This document shows, in pieces, positions 39,556 through 49,417 of a stretch of 64,000 bases of DNA. Made by a program: the position numbers and the translations under genes. Origin of the DNA: Sphingobacteriales bacterium (GTDB lineage Bacteria; Bacteroidota; Bacteroidia; Chitinophagales; Chitinophagaceae); assembly GCA_016708305.1 (NCBI GenBank), contig JADJGB010000010.1, positions 248,001-312,000 of the forward strand. Reading direction: 5' to 3'. The stretch's first letter is position 1; every line of letters starts with the position of its first letter. A model generated the notes under the pieces. It was not told the origin of the DNA. It was given only the letters and a program-made list of their open reading frames with translations, and ran no database searches.

Positions 39556-41010
39556 TTAGGTTTTTGCTTTTTGGTACTCTACTGCTGATTTATTTTCCTT
39601 GTCGGTTGTTTCCAGCACAATCACTTTTGGTTGCGAAGGGGTTTCTTTCAGATAAATAAAATACCCACTGCCTTTGGCATCTTTGGCTATTTCTTCAGTG
39701 TCAAAAGAGATACTGCTATTTTCCAGGTCATAGAGTTTTTTAATTCCCATGCCCGGTAATAGTTTCAACCTCAACGCTTTGTTCACCGGCACATTAAAGA
39801 CAACCAGATAATAGTTACCCGTTTTTCGACTTTTGGTTATGTATCCCCAATCCTGCTTATCAAGACCTGCATACCCTGCATTATAAACAGCTTCATTATT
39901 TACCTGCGCCCAGTCGCCTATTTCTTTGGTTAATTTTGTTTCCTCGGGTCTTATAGCGCCTTTCCCATCAGGACCAAAATTCAACACAAAATTACCACCC
40001 ATCGAAACTGATCTCGCCATCATTTCAATCAACTCAACAGATGATTTTACATGCCCCTTCCACTCCGAGTGGTAGCCCCATTGGTTTTCGGGCACGGTCA
40101 TCACGCAATCCCAGTCATTGCCATGCACATCTTCAATCGTCTTTGGTAACTTACGTTCCCAACCCTGCTCATAATCACCCATCAGGTCGCCATTGCTGTC
40201 GAAGTGTCTGCGACCATACTCATCGGCACGAAAACGACTGCCAATAATCAGCCCCGGATTCACTGCTCTCAGTTCCATTTCAAGGCTATCTGTAAAACCA
40301 GCCTGTTGAACCCATGCAGCATCCCAGATTCCATCAAACCAGAACCCTTTGGTTTTAGGATAGAGCGTTAAAAGTTCTTTCAATTGATTGGCTGTGAAGG
40401 TTTTAAAATCTTCATAAGCCTTTTTTTCAGCTTCCGTTTTCAGGGAGGTGCGGTATCCCGGATGATTCCAATCTATGATTGAAAAATATAAATACACGTC
40501 AATCCCTTCTTTACTATATGCGTCTATAACTTGTTTTACGATGTCTTTTTTATAAGGCGAAGCGGTAATTGTATAATCTGTGTATTTGCTTGGCCACAAG
40601 CAAAAACCGTCATGGTGCTTAGTGGTAAAAATCATATATCGTGCACCCATTGCTTTTGCTTGTTTAGACCAGGCAGTCGCATTGAAATTTTTGGCATCAA
40701 ATTGTTTATACAGATTATCATAATCAGCTTTTGGCATTTCATTCCAGGAGCGAAGCCATTCTGCTGCACCACTATAATACTTCCCGTTCCAGTGGCCGCC
40801 TGCAATAGCATACACACCCCAGTGAATAAATTGTCCAAGTCCATAGATGCGCCATTGCTCCATTGCTGCATCCCGGCGTTTTCCAAGTCGATGAGCTCCA
40901 TGTTCTAAATAAACAGATGATCGCTGGGCAATCGCTCCGGGGAATTGGACATCAGAAAAAAAAAGTAGCAAATAGCAATACAATAGAAAGAATAAATTTG
41001 GGCATAACAT
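39556..41010 (-). CDS. GH29 alpha-L-fucosidase, secreted
   Basis: A 484-residue GH29 enzyme. Motifs are GLGQFIHWGVYAIAGGHWN, FTTKHHDGFCLWPS, and KGFWFDGIWD with Asp226 as the probable nucleophile. Also present are GNDWDCVMTVPENQWGYHS and GGNFVLNFGPDGKG. The ATG at 41010 gives a hydrophobic start, but a better signal peptide (MPKFILSIVLLFATFFF) starts at 41005 in another frame. The two frames meet at the A9 run 40956-40964, so a homopolymer miscall may hide the true start. First gene of the GH29-GH2-GH20 group. Confidence 0.9.
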   Translation of the reverse strand: MLCPNLFFLLYCYLLLFFSDVQFPGAIAQRSSVYLEHGAHRLGKRRDAAMEQWRIYGLGQFIHWGVYAIAGGHWNGKYYSGAAEWLRSWNEMPKADYDNLYKQFDAKNFNATAWSKQAKAMGARYMIFTTKHHDGFCLWPSKYTDYTITASPYKKDIVKQVIDAYSKEGIDVYLYFSIIDWNHPGYRTSLKTEAEKKAYEDFKTFTANQLKELLTLYPKTKGFWFDGIWDAAWVQQAGFTDSLEMELRAVNPGLIIGSRFRADEYGRRHFDSNGDLMGDYEQGWERKLPKTIEDVHGNDWDCVMTVPENQWGYHSEWKGHVKSSVELIEMMARSVSMGGNFVLNFGPDGKGAIRPEETKLTKEIGDWAQVNNEAVYNAGYAGLDKQDWGYITKSRKTGNYYLVVFNVPVNKALRLKLLPGMGIKKLYDLENSSISFDTEEIAKDAKGSGYFIYLKETPSQPKVIVLETTDKENKSAVEYQKAKT

Positions 41011-41080
41011 TTTTTTAGCGTCATTATTTCAATACCATAACAATATTACAAAATAAAACAACGCTAAAGTTGCCATTTGA

Positions 41081-41100
41081 CTGTTCAAACGATTGAACAG
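41081..41100. promoter_or_regulatory. Palindrome upstream of the fucosidase, candidate operator
   Basis: CTGTTCAAACGATTGAACAG has perfect 8-bp arms (CTGTTCAA/TTGAACAG) and a 4-nt centre. It lies 71 bases upstream of the GH29 start and just past the end of the small gene at 41110. No T-run follows on either side, so it does not look like a terminator. An operator role is inference. Confidence 0.45.
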
Positions 41101-41109
41101 TATGCTTTA

Positions 41110-41415
41110 TCAATATCTTTCCCTGTTGCGCTGGTATCTTCTTATCCGATCTGCAGCACGTCTTTGTTTGGCGGCTATTTTATTTTTCTCTTCTGGCGAA
41201 AAATAACCATCTCTCTTGTATTTTTTTATAGTGTTTCCAATAACATGCTGCTCATCCATTAATTTATAATATTCACGCTGGGCAATACGTTTCTTCTTGT
41301 AAATACTATTGATCGACGCTTTTTGCTGCCGCACTACTCTCTCGAAATTTTGGGCAAAAGACATATTGCTAAATACAAATGAAAAGGCGGTTAATAATAA
41401 TATTTTCTTACGCAT
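41110..41415 (-). CDS. Small exported basic protein of unknown function
   Basis: A 101-residue protein with a signal peptide (MRKKILLLTAFSFVFSNMSF, cleaved near residue 22). The mature part is rich in Lys, Arg and Gln with predicted helices (RRAADRIRRYQRNRERY at the end). I do not recognise a family. It lies between the fucosidase and the glycosyltransferase on the same strand. 135 bases separate it from the next gene and no promoter was seen. Confidence 0.6.
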   Translation of the reverse strand: MRKKILLLTAFSFVFSNMSFAQNFERVVRQQKASINSIYKKKRIAQREYYKLMDEQHVIGNTIKKYKRDGYFSPEEKNKIAAKQRRAADRIRRYQRNRERY

Positions 41416-41584
41416 AACAAAAAATTTTAATGCTCAAAAGTATGTTCAAAAACAAATCGTTATAAATTGTTACATACAAAAATTACACAAAGAAGGAATG
41501 AAAAACTCAATAAGAGCGCTTCATGTCAATTTTTACTAAAAATTTTTCTCTTAATCTTTTGGAGGGAAATCTCCTACTCGCATT

Positions 41585-43202
41585 TTATTTATTATCACTT
41601 CTTTTTCCCAAATATCCCAAAACATAAATCGTATCGGTAGAGTTTCTTGATAAAGTCCAGGGTGGATTACCGAAGTTGTTATGGTATAAACCCAAAAAAT
41701 GATTTCCCGAAAAGAAAGAAAGAGGGCCGGTCTTCTGCCAAAGTTTAGCCAAAAGAGTAACCTCCAAATCGGAAGAAATTCTGTATTGAGAAAGACCTTT
41801 GGGCAATACCATAACATCGCCTTCCTTCAGAACTGAAGAATCAAGATAATAAGGCTTCATTCCATTTTGAAGCGCATACCAATGCCATCCGCCAATTCCC
41901 GAAGACCAAACCGTTCGATAGGCAGGTACTCCTTCTCTGATTTGTGCTGCCGACTTCTTAAAAAATTCCGCATGTTTCCAATCAGAAATTCCCAATAATA
42001 AGCTCAAAATAAAAGAACCCACGAGTGTAAAATTCAAAATAATTTTCTTACTGAATACAAAGGTCTTTGAAACCAATAGTAAAATAAACGGTATAACCGT
42101 TAAAATATGCCGTGTAGCCATAAAGGGCGCAAAGAGAATCAGAAATAATGATATTGCAGAAATAAATAAAAAAATAGCGCCGTCATCAGTATGAAGAAAG
42201 CTAAAAAAATTTTTGTTTAATTTTTTATCAAAGCCGATTTTCAAAACATACCATAAAATAAATAAACCATTAACAAAAAACAATCCTCTAAGAACCATCT
42301 GATTTGGTCATCATATTGATCGGATAAAAAATAAAAAGCAACCACCAACAATAATGAAAAAGCTGAGGTGAGGTAAACAAATTTTTTATTCAATTTATAG
42401 CCTGTAAACTTATTAAACACTAATACCCCAAACACTGAAATACTCCCCAATCCGGTAACAAAGGCCCAGAACAACTCCGATCTGCCATAAAAAGGCCGGG
42501 CGCTTCTGCCCAATATATGAACACCGCCATATTCCCAATAATTCCATAATGACCAAAGAATCAGAAATCCGAAAGGTATTAACAGATAGAGTAACTTTTG
42601 AATTGCCTCTTGACCAGAAAAATAATACCAACGGCAAAAATTACAGGCAGAAAAATATACTTGGTAAAAACACCCATAGTCAAAAATAGCATTGCAAGCA
42701 GGTAATGCTTTTTTTTTCTTTGTTTTTTCAGCCAATAAAGCTGATAAAACGCTGCAAGTAAAAAGCAAACTACCGGCACATCTGTCATCACATTTTGATT
42801 GACCACAAATGCCGGGCAAAGTCCAAAAAGCACGGTAAGCAGCAATGGTCTTTCAGAACCATATTCCTTTGCAATCCTAAAAAAAATAAAGAGAGAAAAA
42901 AATGAAAACACACTAATCATCAGGTGCATCGGTGCTTCATTAAATCCAAAAAACACTCCCACCACAGCAACCAAATAAAACATCAGTGGTGGCTGATTTC
43001 CATTTAATATAGGCTCCGGTTCATAGTTTCCCCATCGAATTATTCCGGACATAGGCTTAAGCGGTTCCTTAATTATATGTTGGGCAGCTTCCAAATGAAA
43101 GGTATCATCGGCATGAAATGCCTTATTGAAATTGATGGCAGTTAAAAAAAGCCAAATCAGAAATATACCTAAAAGCGGTTTAATAAAAAGTTGTTTGTTC
43201 AA
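41585..43202 (-). CDS. Membrane glycosyltransferase of the GT39/ArnT-like (PMT) type (two frameshifts)
   Basis: A polytopic membrane protein of about 540 residues after repair. The first loop carries the acidic pair FHADDTFHLEAAQHI, characteristic of polyprenyl-phosphate-sugar transferases of the PMT/ArnT superfamily, followed by NGNQPPLMFYLVAVVGVFFG and many hydrophobic helices. Three reading frames carry it: 42579-43202, then about 42300-42600, then 41585-42298. Shifts are near 42600 and 42300. The C-terminal soluble part (GWHWYALQNGMKPYYLDS) is typical. Likely transfers a lipid-linked sugar onto a protein or lipid outside the membrane; the substrate is unknown. Confidence 0.75.
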
Positions 43203-43370
43203 AATTGTGAAAATAATGAAAAAGAAATCAAATTATTTGTTTTGTAAACAATATTATCGTGTTTGAAGCAATTTTCAAAATAAATTCCCATTGCAAACAA
43301 AAATCAATTTTTCCTAACCCAATAAACTCTCCTCTGACAGAATATTTTTAATTTTGACAAATTGAAGTTT

Positions 43371-44444
43371 ATGAAGCAAGTAGATTATCTTATTCTGGGG
43401 CAGGGAATATCAGGTACGTTTTTGAGTTTTTTTCTTTTTCAGGAAGGACAAACCTTTCATGTGATAGATGAGTACAGGCCCAACACCGCATCAAGGGTTT
43501 CAAGCGGCGTTATCAATCCGGTAACAGGCCGCAGAGTGGTAAAAACCTGGATGGCAGATGATATCATCCCTTTTGCAAAAAAAGCATATAATAAAATCGG
43601 GTATTTTCTCAGGCTTGAAAATCTGGCACAGGAAATCAGCATTATTGACTTTGTACCCACACCTCAGATGCTGGAGGCTTTTCATAAAAGAATCACCGAT
43701 GAAAAAGAAGAATCAATGACTTTTCATCAAAACAAAGAACTTTTGAGAACCCGGTTTAATTTTCCCTTTGAAGTAGTAGAAATAAAATCTTCCTTAAATA
43801 TTAATATTTGGGAACTGCTCACTGCCTGGCGGGATTATTTAAAAAAATTTGATCTTATATCAGAAAAAAAATTTGACTGGAATGATTGTCTTGTGGCTAC
43901 CAATCATGTGGAATACAACGGTATCAGCGCAAAAAAAATACTTTGCTGCGAAGGAGTAGAAGGAATGAATAATCCTTATTTCAAATCACTGCCCTTTGCC
44001 TTTAACAAGGGGGAGGCTTTAATTGTTTCCATTCCCGGATTGAGTAAGGAGCATATTTACAAAATGAGCTATACCATTGTGCCATTGGCAGAAAAAGATT
44101 TGTTTTGGGTAGGGTCCGATTACGAACGAAACTATATTGACGAAAAACCGTCTGCCATGTTTCGGGCAATGGTTGAAAATTACCTACAGCACTGGCTGAA
44201 ATTACCGTTTACAGTTGTGGAACATATCGCTTCTATCCGTCCGGCTAATCTGGAACGTAGGCCGTTTGTAGGTTTGCATCCAGTTTTCCCTTCAGTGGGT
44301 ATTCTCAATGGGCTGGGTACCAAAGGGGCATCTCTGGGTCCGTTTTTTGCATACCAGCTTGCACATCATTTGGTGTATAACCGTGAAATAGAATTGCTGG
44401 CCGATGTGAAACGGTTTGAAAAAACTTTGACCATCCGAAAATAA
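43371..44444 (+). CDS. FAD-dependent amine/amino-acid oxidoreductase (DAO family)
   Basis: A 357-residue flavoprotein starting at the ATG 43371. The Rossmann fingerprint YLILGQGISGTFLSFFLF (G-x-G-x-x-G) is at the N-terminus, then NTASRVSSGVINPVTGRRV. Near the C-terminus LERRPFVGLHPVFPSVGILN and GLGTKGASLGPFFAYQLA are the FAD-capping segments. This is the DadA/MnmC-like FAD oxidase superfamily; the substrate cannot be read from sequence. A TAATTTTG element occurs at 43349-43356, but it lacks a matching -33 partner. No operon partner. Confidence 0.8.
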   Translation: MKQVDYLILGQGISGTFLSFFLFQEGQTFHVIDEYRPNTASRVSSGVINPVTGRRVVKTWMADDIIPFAKKAYNKIGYFLRLENLAQEISIIDFVPTPQMLEAFHKRITDEKEESMTFHQNKELLRTRFNFPFEVVEIKSSLNINIWELLTAWRDYLKKFDLISEKKFDWNDCLVATNHVEYNGISAKKILCCEGVEGMNNPYFKSLPFAFNKGEALIVSIPGLSKEHIYKMSYTIVPLAEKDLFWVGSDYERNYIDEKPSAMFRAMVENYLQHWLKLPFTVVEHIASIRPANLERRPFVGLHPVFPSVGILNGLGTKGASLGPFFAYQLAHHLVYNREIELLADVKRFEKTLTIRK

Positions 44445-44576
44445 ATTTTTTCTTTAAAAATATTTTATATTATTTTTGATGATATGATTCTGCTCATAAG
44501 CAAGTCTTGGACGATATCTTACATTGCATAAAATTTTGATTATTTACGATTATATCAATTAAAACCAATCTTTATT

Positions 44577-44972
44577 ATGGAAAATCAAGTTTCAAGAAAA
44601 GAGTTTTTAAAAAAAGCATTGACTGCTGCGGGAGTACTTCTTGGTGGTTCTGCATTAATTAGCAGTTGCGGTTCTAACGAAAGTTCAGCTCCTGCTGCGC
44701 CTGCTGCTCCTGCCGAACAGCCAAAGTCAATGGTTGACCAACCTGCTGCCAGTGGCGATTGCACCGATGTATCCAGCGTATCTCCTGAAGAAATCAAAAA
44801 GAGAGAGGCTGTTCAATACCACGAAAAATCAGCTGATCCCGCAAAGCACTGCATAGATTGTCAATTATATAAGCAACCCGAAGCAGCTGGTGGTTGCGGT
44901 GGCTGTACCCTGTTTGCAGGACCTGTAACGCCTGAAGGAAGCTGCATCTCCTTTGCTCCCAAAGCGGCTTAA
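44577..44972 (+). CDS. High-potential iron-sulfur protein (HiPIP), exported
   Basis: A 131-residue protein. N-terminal SRKEFLKKALTAAGVLLGGS followed by LISSC looks like a Tat-type or lipoprotein signal. A Pro/Ala-rich linker follows (PAAPAAPAEQP). The C-terminal domain has the HiPIP four-cysteine pattern: HCIDCQLYK, GGCGGCTLFAG and GSCISFAPKAA. HiPIPs bind a [4Fe-4S] cluster and carry electrons in the periplasm or outside the membrane. No partner redox gene is adjacent; its electron donor and acceptor are unknown. Confidence 0.88.
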   Translation: MENQVSRKEFLKKALTAAGVLLGGSALISSCGSNESSAPAAPAAPAEQPKSMVDQPAASGDCTDVSSVSPEEIKKREAVQYHEKSADPAKHCIDCQLYKQPEAAGGCGGCTLFAGPVTPEGSCISFAPKAA

Positions 44973-45524
44973 CCATAACTTCATTCAGCATTAGGCTTTC
45001 CTCATTTTTTGACGAAAGCTTTTTGCGTTTTTTCAATTTCATTGCACAATGGCAATGAAATTGAAAATTAAAACCAAAAATCATTTTATTCAGAAGGATC
45101 GATTAATATTTATCGGCCCTTCTGATTTTATTTTGATTGAGATGAATTGGATTGAATATCATGTAAAAAATTAGTCAATTCAAACATTAGAAAAATATAT
45201 AGATATTTCTTACATAAATTTTCGTCCTGACACTAAATTAATTTTCGGGAAAAAAAATTTTTGTCTTTTATCTGTTCTTTTGACGTAAAGGACAAAAAGA
45301 GACCAATTTCGATATTGAAACCAAGGTTCCGTTGTTTGCACAATCCGTCTGCTCAATGCATAACCAGAAACAATGCAAGCAAAATCAGTAATATCCCACT
45401 TTTGAGAATGTTTCCTGTTTTACTCCCTTTTTTGCTGACCAATATCATTTAATATTTATAATAATATTCAGTAATTTTGCATCTTACAAATTTTTGATTT
45501 AATTAATTAAAAAAATAATACACA
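44973..45524. other. 550-base gap with hairpins and an aldolase -7 element
   Basis: This gap holds no convincing gene. It has a 16-bp perfect hairpin (45030-45067, loop ACAATG) and a second stem, TCAGAAGG/CCTTCTGA (about 45089-45124). A TANNTTTG-type -7 box, TAATTTTG, lies at 45472-45479, 46 bases upstream of the aldolase start. I found no TTG at the expected distance upstream of that box. The 45261-45452 open frame looks like chance. Confidence 0.5.
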
Positions 45525-46592
45525 ATGACAAAGTACAGAGCCGGGGTTTTATTTGGCGAAGAGCTGGATGCCCTTTATAATGACGCAAAACAAAATAATT
45601 TTGCCTTACCCGCAGTAAACGTTGTGGGTAGCGACAGTATTAATGCCGTATTGGAAACCGCTGCAAAAGTGAACTCCCCCGTAATGATACAATTTAGTAA
45701 TGGAGGTGCGCAGTTTATGGCCGGTAAAGGAATGCCCAACGATAACCTGCAAGCTAATATTTATGGAGGTGTGAGTGGCGCTTTGCACGTACACAACGTG
45801 GCAAAATACTACGGAGTACCGGTGGTTTTACACACCGACCATGCGGCCAAAAAATGGTTGCCCTGGATTAGCGGATTATTAGACGAAGGAGAAAAATTTT
45901 ACAAAGAAAAAGGTCAGCCATTATTTAGTTCGCACATGTTAGACTTGAGTGAAGAACCATTGGAAGAAAACGTGGCTATCTCTGTGGATTATTTTAAACG
46001 TATGAACCCACTGGGTATGAGCATTGAGATTGAACTGGGTATTACAGGTGGCGAAGAAGATGGTGTGGACAATACCGATGTGGATAATGCCAGATTATAT
46101 ACACAGCCCGAAGACGTAAACTATACTTATGAACAATTAAGCACAGTGGGCAACAGATTTACAATTGCTGCTGCATTTGGTAATGTGCATGGGGTTTACA
46201 AACCGGGTAATGTACAACTGCATCCTGAAATTTTGGATAACAGCCAAAAATATATTCAGAAAAAACACAATACATCCGAAAAACCGGTATTCTTTGTATT
46301 CCACGGCGGTAGCGGCTCTGACCCAGCTCAAATAAAAGAAGCTCTTGGTTATGGAGCTATCAAAATGAACTTGGATACCGATATGCAATGGGCTTTCTGG
46401 GAAGGTGTGCTGAACTATTACAAGAAAAACGAGGCTTATCTGCAGGCTCAATTAGGAAATCCTGAAGGCATCGATAAACCAAACAAAAAGTACTACGATC
46501 CACGTGCATGGTTGCGCAAAGCTGAAGAATCGTTTGTTACTCGTTTGGAAGTAGCATTTAATGACTTGAATTGCATTAATAGAAACGCATAA
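45525..46592 (+). CDS. fbaA: Class II fructose-bisphosphate aldolase
   Basis: An intact 355-residue zinc-dependent aldolase of glycolysis and gluconeogenesis. Signatures: VPVVLHTDHAAKKWLPWI with zinc His residues, HMLDLSEEPLEENV, EIELGITGGEEDGV with the conserved Glu, AAAFGNVHGVYKPGNVQLHP, and the phosphate-binding VFHGGSGSDPAQIKE plus KMNLDTDMQWAFWEG. Length and motifs match the class IIA (E. coli Fba) branch. Followed by a terminator. Confidence 0.95.
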   Translation: MTKYRAGVLFGEELDALYNDAKQNNFALPAVNVVGSDSINAVLETAAKVNSPVMIQFSNGGAQFMAGKGMPNDNLQANIYGGVSGALHVHNVAKYYGVPVVLHTDHAAKKWLPWISGLLDEGEKFYKEKGQPLFSSHMLDLSEEPLEENVAISVDYFKRMNPLGMSIEIELGITGGEEDGVDNTDVDNARLYTQPEDVNYTYEQLSTVGNRFTIAAAFGNVHGVYKPGNVQLHPEILDNSQKYIQKKHNTSEKPVFFVFHGGSGSDPAQIKEALGYGAIKMNLDTDMQWAFWEGVLNYYKKNEAYLQAQLGNPEGIDKPNKKYYDPRAWLRKAEESFVTRLEVAFNDLNCINRNA

Positions 46593-46612
46593 AATCAAAT
46601 CTATTTTGATTA

Positions 46613-46650
46613 AAAAAAAAACCACCTCATTTGAAGGTGGTTTTTTTTCA
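46613..46650. terminator. Bidirectional terminator between aldolase and GlsB
   Basis: Stem ACCACCT (46621-46627) pairs with AGGTGGT (46635-46641) around a 7-nt loop, with A-runs before and T-runs after. It lies between two convergent genes. Confidence 0.85.
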
Positions 46651-46661
46651 AGGATTAATAA

Positions 46662-46916
46662 TTATGTCTTTTTTGCAAATAAAAGACTGTAAAGCCATAA
46701 TAGAATAACGGCTCCTCCAACTGCAAACAGAAAACCCTGAAAACTCCAGTTTGGGAATTCGAAACCCAAAAATCCTCCTACAAAACGTCCGACAAACGCT
46801 CCGGCAATACCAATAAGAATGGTGATAATCCATCCACCCGGATCTTTACCGGGATGTAAAGCTTTTGCAATAGCGCCCGCAATCAAACCAAATACAATCC
46901 ATGATAAAACTCCCAT
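46662..46916 (-). CDS. GlsB/YeaQ/YmgE-family stress-response membrane protein
   Basis: An 84-residue protein with three hydrophobic helices: VLSWIVFGLIAGAIAKAL, GWIITILIGIAGAFVGRFVGG and GFLFAVGGAVILLWLYSL. HPGKDPGGW between helices one and two is the hallmark of the transglycosylase-associated (GlsB/YeaQ) family. Small inner-membrane protein often induced by stress; function not defined. Single gene. Confidence 0.88.
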   Translation of the reverse strand: MGVLSWIVFGLIAGAIAKALHPGKDPGGWIITILIGIAGAFVGRFVGGFLGFEFPNWSFQGFLFAVGGAVILLWLYSLLFAKKT

Positions 46917-47040
46917 AGTTTAATTTTTTAGATTTAAAGAAAAATAATAAAGAAAGTTAGGTAAAAATAAATTATTAAAAAAATTTTGTTTGAAAAATTA
47001 CAAATTCATCTACTCAATATTTCAAATATTTCTAAGACCT

Positions 47041-48033
47041 TTAAACAACTCTTGCCAACTTGCCAGCATGCATCATAAAATCAACCAGGACAATGGCAGT
47101 GTAAGCTTCCACAATAACCGGTGCTCGCAAAGCTACACACAAGTCATGACGGCCTTTTACCGAAAATTTTTCAGGCTGTCCTGTATTCCAGTTCAGGCTG
47201 GTTTGTTCTTTTGGCGTAGAAGAAGTAGGTTTAATCGCGATTCTGAAAACTAACTCATTTCCGTTGGTAATGCCTCCTACAATGCCTCCTGCGTTATTTG
47301 TACGAGTTTTGCCTTCCATATTTTCAATAGCATCATTGTGCTGGGTACCAAACATTCGGGCTGCCGAAAAACCAACGCCAAACTCGACACCCTTTACCGC
47401 CGGAATCGAAAACATGGCTTGAGCCAAAACCGACTCAACCGAATAAAAATAGGGCTCTCCCAAACCAAGCGGTAAGCCATTTGTCCTGCACTCAATAATG
47501 CCGCCAACAGAATCCTTGGCTTCAATTGCTTTTCTCAGGCCTTTTTCTACATCGGCCTCGCCGCCTACTTCAATTACTTTTGCATTAATAGTTATATCCT
47601 TTAAAAGTTTCTTTGCTACCACACCAGCCGCTACAATACCGGTGGTAAGCCTGGCGCTGAAATGCCCTCCTCCCCTGTAATCTTCAAACCCTCCGTATTT
47701 TTTGTGTGCTACAAAGTCGGCATGGCCTGGTCGTGGAATGTTTCGGTTTTTATCATAATCGCCACTGCGGGTATTTTTGTTCTCGAAAAAAATCATTATC
47801 GGGAAACCTGTAGTCTTGCCATTGAAAACACCTGTTTTAAAATCAGGAATATCTTCTTCCTTCCTCGGCGTAGTACCTATTTGGTTACCTCCCTGCCGAC
47901 GAAGCATGTCCGGCATAAATTCTTTTACTTCAACCGGTAATCCTGCCGGGCAGCCATCAATCACCAAACCTACACCCGAACCATGTGATTCTCCAAAAAT
48001 CTGTATCTTAAATAATCTTCCAAAAGAATTCAT
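47041..48033 (-). CDS. aroC: Chorismate synthase
   Basis: The 330-residue enzyme uses reduced FMN to convert EPSP into chorismate, the last shikimate step. ATG at 48031-48033 is chosen; the longer TTG start adds two residues. Signatures: FGRLFKIQIFGESHGSGVGL, RRQGGNQIGTTPRKEED, IPRPGHADFVAHKKYGG, RGGGHFSARLTTGIVAAG, and NNAGGIVGGITNGNEL. Last gene of the aromatic operon, 15 bases after aroA. Confidence 0.95.
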   Translation of the reverse strand: MNSFGRLFKIQIFGESHGSGVGLVIDGCPAGLPVEVKEFMPDMLRRQGGNQIGTTPRKEEDIPDFKTGVFNGKTTGFPIMIFFENKNTRSGDYDKNRNIPRPGHADFVAHKKYGGFEDYRGGGHFSARLTTGIVAAGVVAKKLLKDITINAKVIEVGGEADVEKGLRKAIEAKDSVGGIIECRTNGLPLGLGEPYFYSVESVLAQAMFSIPAVKGVEFGVGFSAARMFGTQHNDAIENMEGKTRTNNAGGIVGGITNGNELVFRIAIKPTSSTPKEQTSLNWNTGQPEKFSVKGRHDLCVALRAPVIVEAYTAIVLVDFMMHAGKLARVV

Positions 48034-48048
48034 AATCAATATTTTAAA

Positions 48049-49394
48049 TCAGGCATCCTTAATCAATTTTTTCAGAATTTCCGCCACTCCCAGTTTGTCT
48101 CCGGTTACTTTAGCGCCCAATATTCTTAAATGCTCATAAAAATCAGGATATGATTTGTTTATCGCCTGCGCCTCTTCAATTGTCGTCGCTCCATCGGCCT
48201 TGAGCGCAGCTACTGCACAAGCCATAGCAATCCGATGATCGTATCTGGAATGTACGCCTGCACCCTTGACTTTACCCCCGCCATAAACTATCATAACATC
48301 TTCCTCCAGTTCAATTCTGACAGCCATTTTACCAAACTCATCCTGCAATGTCAGACTTCTGTTACTTTCTTTATATGCCAACCTGCTTACTCCTTTTATT
48401 TTTGTAAAACCCTCACAATAAGCAGCCAGTGCCACCAACGGCGGGAATAAGTCGGGACAATCGGTAGCATCAAATTCAAATCCCTTCATTGGTGCGGAAT
48501 GTATTTTTATACCTTTCGTTTCCATTGCTATTCCTGCGCCACAAGCCATCAGCGCTTCTACTATTTTTTTATCGGCCTGTGTGCTGGCAAGGCTTAGTCC
48601 TCTAACGGTGATATTGCCGGTAATGGCTCCTGCCACCAACAAAAAAGCGCCTCCGCTCCAATCTCCCTCTACACTATAAACTATTTCATCCGGACTGGTT
48701 TCCGAAACCTTTTCTCTTTGCCTAAATACAAACTCCTTATAATCATTATTTTCCGGAACCGTCAACCCAAATTTTTTCATCACATCCAGTGTCAGGTCAA
48801 TATAAGGTCTGCTTTTAAGGTTTGAAACCTTTATTGCCACCGATTCTTGGAAAGACACCGAATATGCCAATAAAAGCCCTGTCAAAAACTGAGAACTTAG
48901 CGATCCATCAATTTCAATATTTACGGGTTGTAAAGGACCTTGAATTTTAATGGGCAATTTCCCATTATCAGTGCTGACTTTAATATTCAATATAGGAAAA
49001 ACTTTTTCAAAAAAATCAAGAGGCCTTGTTGTAAGGCTTCCTTCTCCGGTAACTATAATTTCATTCCTGCAAAGCGCGGTAATGGGAGTAAACATTCTGA
49101 TACTGAGTCCACTCTCGCCACAACTTATTTCATTCGTGGGTATTTTTTCTTTTTGTATATCGCTTAAAAACTACTTTCAATCTCAATGGTTTCACCATCA
49201 ACCTCTATGATAGATGCGCCCAATCGCTTAATGATTTCCATAGCCGCCTTGTCATCATTGCTTTTTCCGTGATTATGGATAATTACTTTCCGCTTTGAAA
49301 GCAATGATGCTGCACAAGCACGCTGCATCGCACTTTTTGATGCAGGTGCCATGATGTTTCCTGATAATTCAGATGGGCGAACGACTACTTTCAT
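48049..49394 (-). CDS. aroA: EPSP synthase (3-phosphoshikimate 1-carboxyvinyltransferase), one frameshift
   Basis: About 448 residues after repair. N-terminal piece: MKVVVRPSELSGNIMAPASK and KSAMQRACAASLLSK, the PASKS loop of EPSP synthases. The frame breaks at the A5 run 49166-49170; one extra base continues smoothly into SSFLSDIQKEKIPTNEISCG and ESGLSIRMFTPITALCRNE, with no other change. Later motifs: VTGEGSLTTRPLDFFEK, SLSSQFLTGLLLAYS, CGAGIAMETKGIKIHSA, DCPDLFPPLVALAAYCEG and VHSRYDHRIAMACAVAAL. The smooth repair strongly suggests a base-calling error rather than loss of function. Confidence 0.9.
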
Positions 49395-49417
49395 TAAAAA
49401 TTTATTATTCTTTTTCC

